From the NCBI GenBank assembly GCA_964551435.1, contig CAZKBS010000026.1, positions 1 through 25,413 of the forward strand: 25,413 nt of DNA, given 5' to 3'. Of this stretch, positions 20,657 to 25,413 are shown piece by piece; position 1 is the stretch's first letter, and the number at the start of each line of letters is the position of its first letter. Below the pieces are notes generated by a model. It was not told where the DNA came from. It did no database searches and saw nothing but the letters and a program-made list of their open reading frames with translations. A program made the position numbers and the translations under genes. This DNA is from UBA2020 sp964551435. Its GTDB lineage: Bacteria; Pseudomonadota; Alphaproteobacteria; Micavibrionales; UBA2020.

Positions 20657-22926
20657 TTCCCGTTGAACTTGTTGGCGCGCGGGAAGCCGTTCGGCGGCAG
20701 AACGCCCGCCTGCGCACGTTCACCGCGCCAGGCTTTGAGGTTCGTCTCCACGCGTTCTTTGCCCGCGCTGTACCACGTCAGGCCGTCTTTGAGACGGAAC
20801 GTCTTGGCATCCGAAAGCCCGCCGTCTTTGTGACGCTGCAGAATAACGCCGACGCCTTTGGTCATTTCCGGCACCTGATCGAGCGGGAAAACCAGCAGCT
20901 TGCGGTTCTGGCCGATCGCCGCCACCTGGTCGTGGTTCGGCTCGATGGGAAAGCAGACGCGCGCCTCGACCCCGCCTTTGACCATCAGGCATTGTTTGCC
21001 GTTTTTGGTCTGCGACAGGATTTCTTTTTCCGGCACCACAAAACCGCGGCCGTCATCGGCGGCGACCAGCAGCTTGCGCTCCGGCTCATGCTTCATGATG
21101 GTGACGATATCGGCTTCGTTCGACAGGTCGATCATCAAACGCACCGGTTCGCCAAACCCGCGGCCCGAGGGCAGCTTGTCGCAAGCCAGCGTGTAGAATT
21201 TGCCGTTGGTGCCGAAAACCACCAGCTTGTCGGTGGTCTCGCACGGAATGGCGAATTTGAAACCGTCGCCGTCCTTATAGCTGATGGCGTCGATTTTTTC
21301 CTGCTCCAGATGCCCCTTCATCGCGCGGATCCAGCCCTTGTCGGAGCAGATGACGGTGATGGGTTCTTTCTCGATAAAGGCCTCGACCGGCACGTCGATA
21401 TCCACCGGCGCCTTGCCCGCCTGCGTGCGGCGTTTGCCGAGGGGCGAGTTGGGCGCGAAAGCGTCGCGGATATGCGCGACCTGCGCGCTGATGGCCTTCA
21501 TTTGCAGCTTGTGGCTGACAATAAGCTTTTCCAGCTCCGCCTTTTCGGCGCGGAGTTCCTTGTCTTCGCGGCGGATTTCGATTTCTTCGAGCTTGCGCAG
21601 GGAGCGCAGGCGCATGTTGAGTATCGCCTCGACCTGCACATCGCTCAGCTTGAAGCGCTTCATCATCACCGCTTTGGGATCGTCTTCCTCGCGGATGATT
21701 TTGATGACTTCGTCGATATTCAGATACGCGACCAGCAAACCGCCCAGAACTTCGAGGCGATGGTCGATTTGCGTCAACCGGTGGCGCGAGCGGCGCAGCA
21801 GCACGTCCTGACGGTGATCAATGAAAGCCTGCAGAACCTCTTTCAGGTTCATCACGCGCGGCGTCAGGCCGCGGTCAAGCACGTTCATATTGAGCGAGAA
21901 ACGCGTTTCGAGGTCTGTATTCTTGTACAGCTGCGCCATCAGCAGCTCGGGCTCGATGGTCTTGTTCTTCGGTGTCAGCACGATGCGCACGTCTTCGGCG
22001 GATTCATCGGTGATATCGTCGAGGAACGGCAGCTTCTTGTTCACAATCAGTTCGGCGATTTTTTCAATCAGGCGCGATTTGATAACCTGATAGGGAATTT
22101 CGGTGATGACAATCTGCCAGCCGTCGCCTTTTTTCAGCTCTTCCTTGTGCCAGACCGCGCGCACGCGCAGCGACCCGCGGCCGGTTTCATAGGCCTGACG
22201 GATGGTTGCCTTGTCTTCGGCCAGAATGCCGCCCGTGGGGAAATCCGGCCCCTTGACGTATTTCAGGAGATCCTTGACCTCGCATTCCTTGTTTTCGATG
22301 AGATGGTCGAGGGCATCGCACAGCTCCGCCACGTTATGCGGCGGAATGTTGGTCGCCATGCCGACCGCGATACCGGACGAGCCGTTCGCGAGCAGGTTGG
22401 GGAAATTCGCGGGCATCACCACCGGCTCGACGGTTTCGCCGTCATAGGTCGGGCGGAAATCGACGGTATCCTGATCGATGTCTTCGAGCAGAAGCTGCGC
22501 GACTTTGGTCAGACGCGCTTCGGTATAACGCATCGCGGCGGCGTTATCGCCGTCGATGTTGCCGAAGTTGCCCTGCCCGTCGACAAGCGGATAGCGCACG
22601 GCGAAATCCTGCGCCAGACGCACCATGGCGTCGTAAATCGAGCTGTCGCCATGCGGGTGATATTTACCGATGACGTCACCCACAATACGCGCCGATTTCT
22701 TGGGCGGCGTTTCGGGCTTCAGGTTCAGCTGGTACATGGCATACAGCACGCGGCGGTGCACAGGCTTCAGCCCGTCGCGCACATCGGGCAGCGAGCGGGA
22801 CATAATGGTCGAGAGCGCGTAGGAAAGATATTTCTCGCTCAGAATCTCGCCGAGTTCGCGGTTCTGGATGTCCACCGCGACGACGTTATTGTCACTGCCT
22901 GATTTCTTGCCCGATTTTTTAACCAT
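20653..22926 (-). CDS. parC: DNA topoisomerase IV subunit A
   Basis: The 757-residue DNA-cleaving subunit of topoisomerase IV, which decatenates sister chromosomes. SRSLPDVRDGLKPVHRRVLYAM, the KYHPHGDSSIYDAMVRLAQ quinolone region (Ser95, Asp99: sensitive-type residues) and the catalytic Tyr134 in AAMRYTEARLT are clear. The C-terminal part carries beta-pinwheel repeats (VICSDKGWIRAMKG, LVVFGTNGKFYTL) but no GyrA box QRRGGKG, so ParC not GyrA. ATG 22926 has no clear ribosome site; a TTG at 22962 would add 12 residues. It is 53 bp downstream of recO. Confidence 0.95.
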   Translation of the reverse strand: MVKKSGKKSGSDNNVVAVDIQNRELGEILSEKYLSYALSTIMSRSLPDVRDGLKPVHRRVLYAMYQLNLKPETPPKKSARIVGDVIGKYHPHGDSSIYDAMVRLAQDFAVRYPLVDGQGNFGNIDGDNAAAMRYTEARLTKVAQLLLEDIDQDTVDFRPTYDGETVEPVVMPANFPNLLANGSSGIAVGMATNIPPHNVAELCDALDHLIENKECEVKDLLKYVKGPDFPTGGILAEDKATIRQAYETGRGSLRVRAVWHKEELKKGDGWQIVITEIPYQVIKSRLIEKIAELIVNKKLPFLDDITDESAEDVRIVLTPKNKTIEPELLMAQLYKNTDLETRFSLNMNVLDRGLTPRVMNLKEVLQAFIDHRQDVLLRRSRHRLTQIDHRLEVLGGLLVAYLNIDEVIKIIREEDDPKAVMMKRFKLSDVQVEAILNMRLRSLRKLEEIEIRREDKELRAEKAELEKLIVSHKLQMKAISAQVAHIRDAFAPNSPLGKRRTQAGKAPVDIDVPVEAFIEKEPITVICSDKGWIRAMKGHLEQEKIDAISYKDGDGFKFAIPCETTDKLVVFGTNGKFYTLACDKLPSGRGFGEPVRLMIDLSNEADIVTIMKHEPERKLLVAADDGRGFVVPEKEILSQTKNGKQCLMVKGGVEARVCFPIEPNHDQVAAIGQNRKLLVFPLDQVPEMTKGVGVILQRHKDGGLSDAKTFRLKDGLTWYSAGKERVETNLKAWRGERAQAGVLPPNGFPRANKFNGK

Positions 22927-22979
22927 AGCGGCGTTTTTAGCGCAATTTTTGACGCAAAACAACCCGTAAAGCCGCCTGT

Positions 22980-23738
22980 TCAGGCCTCCGTTGTTTGCCC
23001 CTCCGGCGCGGCCGCGCCGATTTTACGGGAAAAGCGCGCCTCAAGCCGCAGCCGCGCTTCCGGCACATTGGTATTGGCCAGCGAAAATACGCGGTGCAGC
23101 AGGAAATGCCCCGTCAGGCGCAAACCATCCAGCACGTCGGCGTCTTCGAACCTTGCCTCCCCCCGCAAAAAGGGCGGCAGGGCTAAAAGGCGGTCTTTGT
23201 AAGGCTCGCCCGCTTCGGCGCTGACGGCGCAACCGGATTTGGGGCTGACGTAGCGCAAGTTATCCACAGCCCCCGTCGAAACGCATTTGGAAAGGTCGAT
23301 GCCGAAACCCAGTTCCCGCAGCAGCCCCAGCTCCCAGAAAATATAACTGGGGCCCCATAAATCGCCCGAAAAGCTGTCGAGCAGCGCGGCAAGCCCCGCA
23401 TAAACGGCGGGATGCTTTTCCCGCTCCGGCAGGCAGCGGTCGGCAATGGCGCAAGCGGACTGCAACGCGGTCAGACGCTCCGCATCGTGCATCACTTCGG
23501 CGGCGTGGCTTTTTTCCAGCTCCAGCGTAAAGGTACCCAGCTGGCTTGAAGCCTTCGCCTGCCAGCGCGCATTGACCACATTGCCGATATCGAGAACGCC
23601 GCGCGCTTTTGTCGATGTCGCGCCATAAACATAGCCCATGGTGCGGCCATAAGGCTCCGTCAGCAGCGACACCACCGCGCCGTTTTCACCATGCGGGCGC
23701 ACGGAAAGAATGATACCGGTCTCGCGCCACTCCAGCAT
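22980..23738 (-). CDS. recO: DNA repair protein RecO
   Basis: A 252-residue RecO, which loads RecA on SSB-coated single strands in the RecFOR pathway. The N-terminal OB fold is seen in WRETGIILSVRPHGENGAVVSLLTEPYGRTMGYVYGA; the middle helical part has WELGLLRELGFGIDLSKCVSTG; then LRYVSPKSGCAVSAEAGEPYKDRLLALPPFL is typical of alphaproteobacterial RecO. It starts 3 bp after the purB stop with no strong ribosome site, suggesting coupling to purB. Confidence 0.94.
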   Translation of the reverse strand: MLEWRETGIILSVRPHGENGAVVSLLTEPYGRTMGYVYGATSTKARGVLDIGNVVNARWQAKASSQLGTFTLELEKSHAAEVMHDAERLTALQSACAIADRCLPEREKHPAVYAGLAALLDSFSGDLWGPSYIFWELGLLRELGFGIDLSKCVSTGAVDNLRYVSPKSGCAVSAEAGEPYKDRLLALPPFLRGEARFEDADVLDGLRLTGHFLLHRVFSLANTNVPEARLRLEARFSRKIGAAAPEGQTTEA

Positions 23739-23741
23739 GTA

Positions 23742-25061
23742 TTACGCCGCCGCGCGGCTGTCTTCGCCCAGCGCCGCATCAATCACGCCGCCCGCATGGC
23801 GGGTATAGCGGCTGTAGTCGAACACCTTGTCGAGGCCTTCGGCGCCGAGAATTTTTGCAACAGCGGCATCACCCAGCAAGCGGGTTTTGAAATCCGGCCC
23901 GTCCAGATTATCCCAGACCGCCATGGCCTGCGCCTGCACGATTTTATAGGCGTCTTCGCGGCTCATCCCGCCATCGACGAGGGCGAGCAGCGCCGCCTGC
24001 GAAAACACAAGCCCCTTGAGGCTTTCCATGTTGCGCTTCATGCGGTCGGGATAAACCAGCAGGTTTTCAATCACGCCCGCCAGACGGTTGAGCGCGAAAT
24101 CGGCCAGAATGGTCGCATCGGGGGCAATCACCCGCTCGACGGCCGAATGGGAAATATCGCGTTCATGCCACAGCGTAACATCTTCGAGCGCCGGCGTGAC
24201 GGCGGCACGCATCAACCGCGCCAGCCCCGTCAGGTTTTCGGCCAGCACGGGGTTGCGTTTGTGTGGCATGGCGGAGGAGCCTTTTTGCCCCGCGCTGAAA
24301 AATTCTTCCGCCTCGCGCACTTCGGTGCGCTGCAAATGGCGGATTTCGGTTGCAAGGTTTTCAATGCTGCTGGCAATCACCCCCAGCACCGAAAAGAACA
24401 TCGCGTGACGGTCGCGCGGAATAACCTGCGTGGATACAGGCTCTTCGCGCATACCGAGTTTTTTGGCCACGAAAGCCTGCACGCGCGGATCAACCGTGGC
24501 GAAGGTGCCGACGGCGCCCGAAATCGCGACGGTGGAAATTTCATCGCGCGCCATTTCCATGCGGCGGCGGGCGCGGGCGAAAGCGGTGTAATGACCGGCG
24601 AGCTTCAGGCCGAAGGTCGTCGGCTCCCCGTGAATACCGTGGCTGCGCCCGACGCAGAGCGTGTTTTTGTGTTCAAGCGCACGGCGGCGCAGCGCCGCCA
24701 GCACGCGGTCGATACCCGCCAGAATAATATCCGACGCCTGTCTCAGCTGCATGGCGAAGGCTGTATCCAGCACATCCGACGACGTCATGCCAACGTGGAT
24801 ATGCCGCGCCTCCTCGCCCACATATTCACCGACGTTGGTCAGAAAGGCGATGACATCGTGCTTGACCTCGCGCTCGATGGCATCGATGCGTTCGGCATCG
24901 AAATTCGCCTTGGCGCGGATTTTTGCGGTCACGCCCGCGGGGATAACGCCGAGACTTTCCTGCGCCTCGCAGGCGATCATCTCGACCTCCAGCCAGGTCC
25001 GGTATTTGTTTTCCTGCGTCCAGATGGCGGCCATTTCCGGGCGGGTGAAACGGGGGATCAT
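23742..25061 (-). CDS. purB: Adenylosuccinate lyase
   Basis: A 439-residue lyase acting twice in purine synthesis: SAICAR to AICAR plus fumarate, and adenylosuccinate to AMP plus fumarate. Marks include EREVKHDVIAFL, HVGMTSSDVLDTA, GRSHGIHGEPTTFG (catalytic His141) and the fumarase/ASL signature GSSAMPHKRNP at residues 261-271 with the catalytic serine loop. Start ATG 25061 overlaps the upstream stop (ATGA), with AAGGA about 11 nt upstream. It heads a run with recO, parC, dctQ and dctM. Confidence 0.97.
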   Translation of the reverse strand: MIPRFTRPEMAAIWTQENKYRTWLEVEMIACEAQESLGVIPAGVTAKIRAKANFDAERIDAIEREVKHDVIAFLTNVGEYVGEEARHIHVGMTSSDVLDTAFAMQLRQASDIILAGIDRVLAALRRRALEHKNTLCVGRSHGIHGEPTTFGLKLAGHYTAFARARRRMEMARDEISTVAISGAVGTFATVDPRVQAFVAKKLGMREEPVSTQVIPRDRHAMFFSVLGVIASSIENLATEIRHLQRTEVREAEEFFSAGQKGSSAMPHKRNPVLAENLTGLARLMRAAVTPALEDVTLWHERDISHSAVERVIAPDATILADFALNRLAGVIENLLVYPDRMKRNMESLKGLVFSQAALLALVDGGMSREDAYKIVQAQAMAVWDNLDGPDFKTRLLGDAAVAKILGAEGLDKVFDYSRYTRHAGGVIDAALGEDSRAAA

Positions 25062-25413
25062 GCGGGTATGTTTCCTTGTGCCAGCTGTTTAAGGGTGATA
25101 TTGCCAAGCGCGGCGGCGCGCAGCGTTTCGCCGCGTTTCAAAACGTCATCGACATTCTCCATCGGGCGGATATGGCGCAGGCTGCGCGCATCAAAGGCGT
25201 CACGCGCGCGCAGCGCCTCCATCATCTGCTGCACGGATGTTTCATCGAACGGGCGGCCCGGCAGGTATTCGGGGCGGCGGCCGGCAGTCAGGGCCAGAAT
25301 ACCGCTCGCCGTCAAGGCCGCCAGAATGCTTTCAATCACCGCCGACGGCACGCGCAGGCGCGCGGCCAGGCGCGGCAGGCTGATGCCTTTCTGGTCGGTA
25401 CACAACACCTCGC
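25058..25413 (-). CDS. C-terminal fragment with a winged-helix domain (possibly YihY/BrkB family)
   Basis: The frame is open to the right edge, so only the last 118 or so residues are here. ISLPRLAARLRVPSAVIESILAALTASGIL reads as a winged-helix, followed by AGRRPEYLPGRPFDETSVQQMMEALRA. This resembles the C-terminal helix-turn-helix extension of YihY/BrkB-type membrane proteins (formerly annotated ribonuclease BN), or an Rrf2-type regulator; the membrane part is outside, so the call is uncertain. The TGA stop overlaps the purB start by ATGA. Confidence 0.5.
   Translation of the reverse strand, partial: EVLCTDQKGISLPRLAARLRVPSAVIESILAALTASGILALTAGRRPEYLPGRPFDETSVQQMMEALRARDAFDARSLRHIRPMENVDDVLKRGETLRAAALGNITLKQLAQGNIPA

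Noticed and set aside
20620..22902. A 760-codon open frame on the plus strand
   Set aside because: It is the complement of parC, whose protein is strongly conserved; in GC-rich DNA the opposite frame often stays open. It has no family motif.
1..25413. tRNA, rRNA, CRISPR arrays, insertion sequences, phage or integrase genes
   Set aside because: None recognised by eye; no spaced direct repeats except the 24-bp tandem at nusB, and no transposase-like protein. Covariance-model searches were not possible.

Overview
The window looks like ordinary, gene-dense chromosome from a GC-rich, flagellated alphaproteobacterium. The evidence is the rpiB-glyA-nrdR-nusB order, an LdtR-like MarR regulator, a DUF6898-like small protein, a cysteine-free (Mg-type) HemB, alphaproteobacterial MotA/MotB, and a perfect CtrA-type box (TTAA-N7-TTAA) over the likely motAB promoter. 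The order within the class cannot be fixed from this sequence. No tRNA, rRNA, CRISPR array, insertion sequence, integrase or prophage gene was seen. No gap between genes exceeds about 250 bp.

Layout. 1-1860 (+): the end of a Sel1-repeat/CbbX-like AAA+ ATPase, then a DUF1648 membrane protein. 1926-4768 (-): rpiB-glyA-nrdR-nusB, tightly coupled. 4869-6171 (-): an ankyrin-repeat protein and a DUF6898-like protein. 6206-8420 (+): glutaryl-CoA dehydrogenase and a class-3-lipase-like hydrolase, each followed by a clear terminator. 8492-10973 (-): a DUF1523-like membrane-anchored protein, an LdtR-like MarR regulator and 3-hydroxyisobutyryl-CoA hydrolase. 11111-12154 (+): hemB. 12179-12919 (-): an unknown polytopic membrane protein. 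13166-17942 (+): arginase, motA, motB, the aminoacyl-tRNA-protein transferase bpt, and a Tat-exported TRAP binding protein of the TakP type. 17950-25413 (-): an orphan gene, then (read from the right edge) a partial winged-helix gene, purB, recO, parC, dctQ and dctM in one tightly packed run.

How the genes work together. RpiB, GlyA, NrdR, NusB, PurB, RecO, ParC and HemB are housekeeping functions: pentose phosphate, one-carbon and purine supply, ribonucleotide reductase control, antitermination, recombination, decatenation and heme. GcdH (lysine/tryptophan), HIBCH (valine), arginase and a likely 2-oxoacid TRAP transporter suggest growth on amino acids and organic acids (inference). MotA/MotB power the flagellum and are probably under cell-cycle (CtrA) control.

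No wholly new system is evident. The points most worth a second look are the CtrA box over the motA -35 element with hairpins in its leader, the TRAP transporter split between strands with its membrane subunits coupled to parC, the loss of the riboflavin genes from between nrdR and nusB, an in-frame 24-bp tandem duplication of the nusB tail, and several orphan domains.
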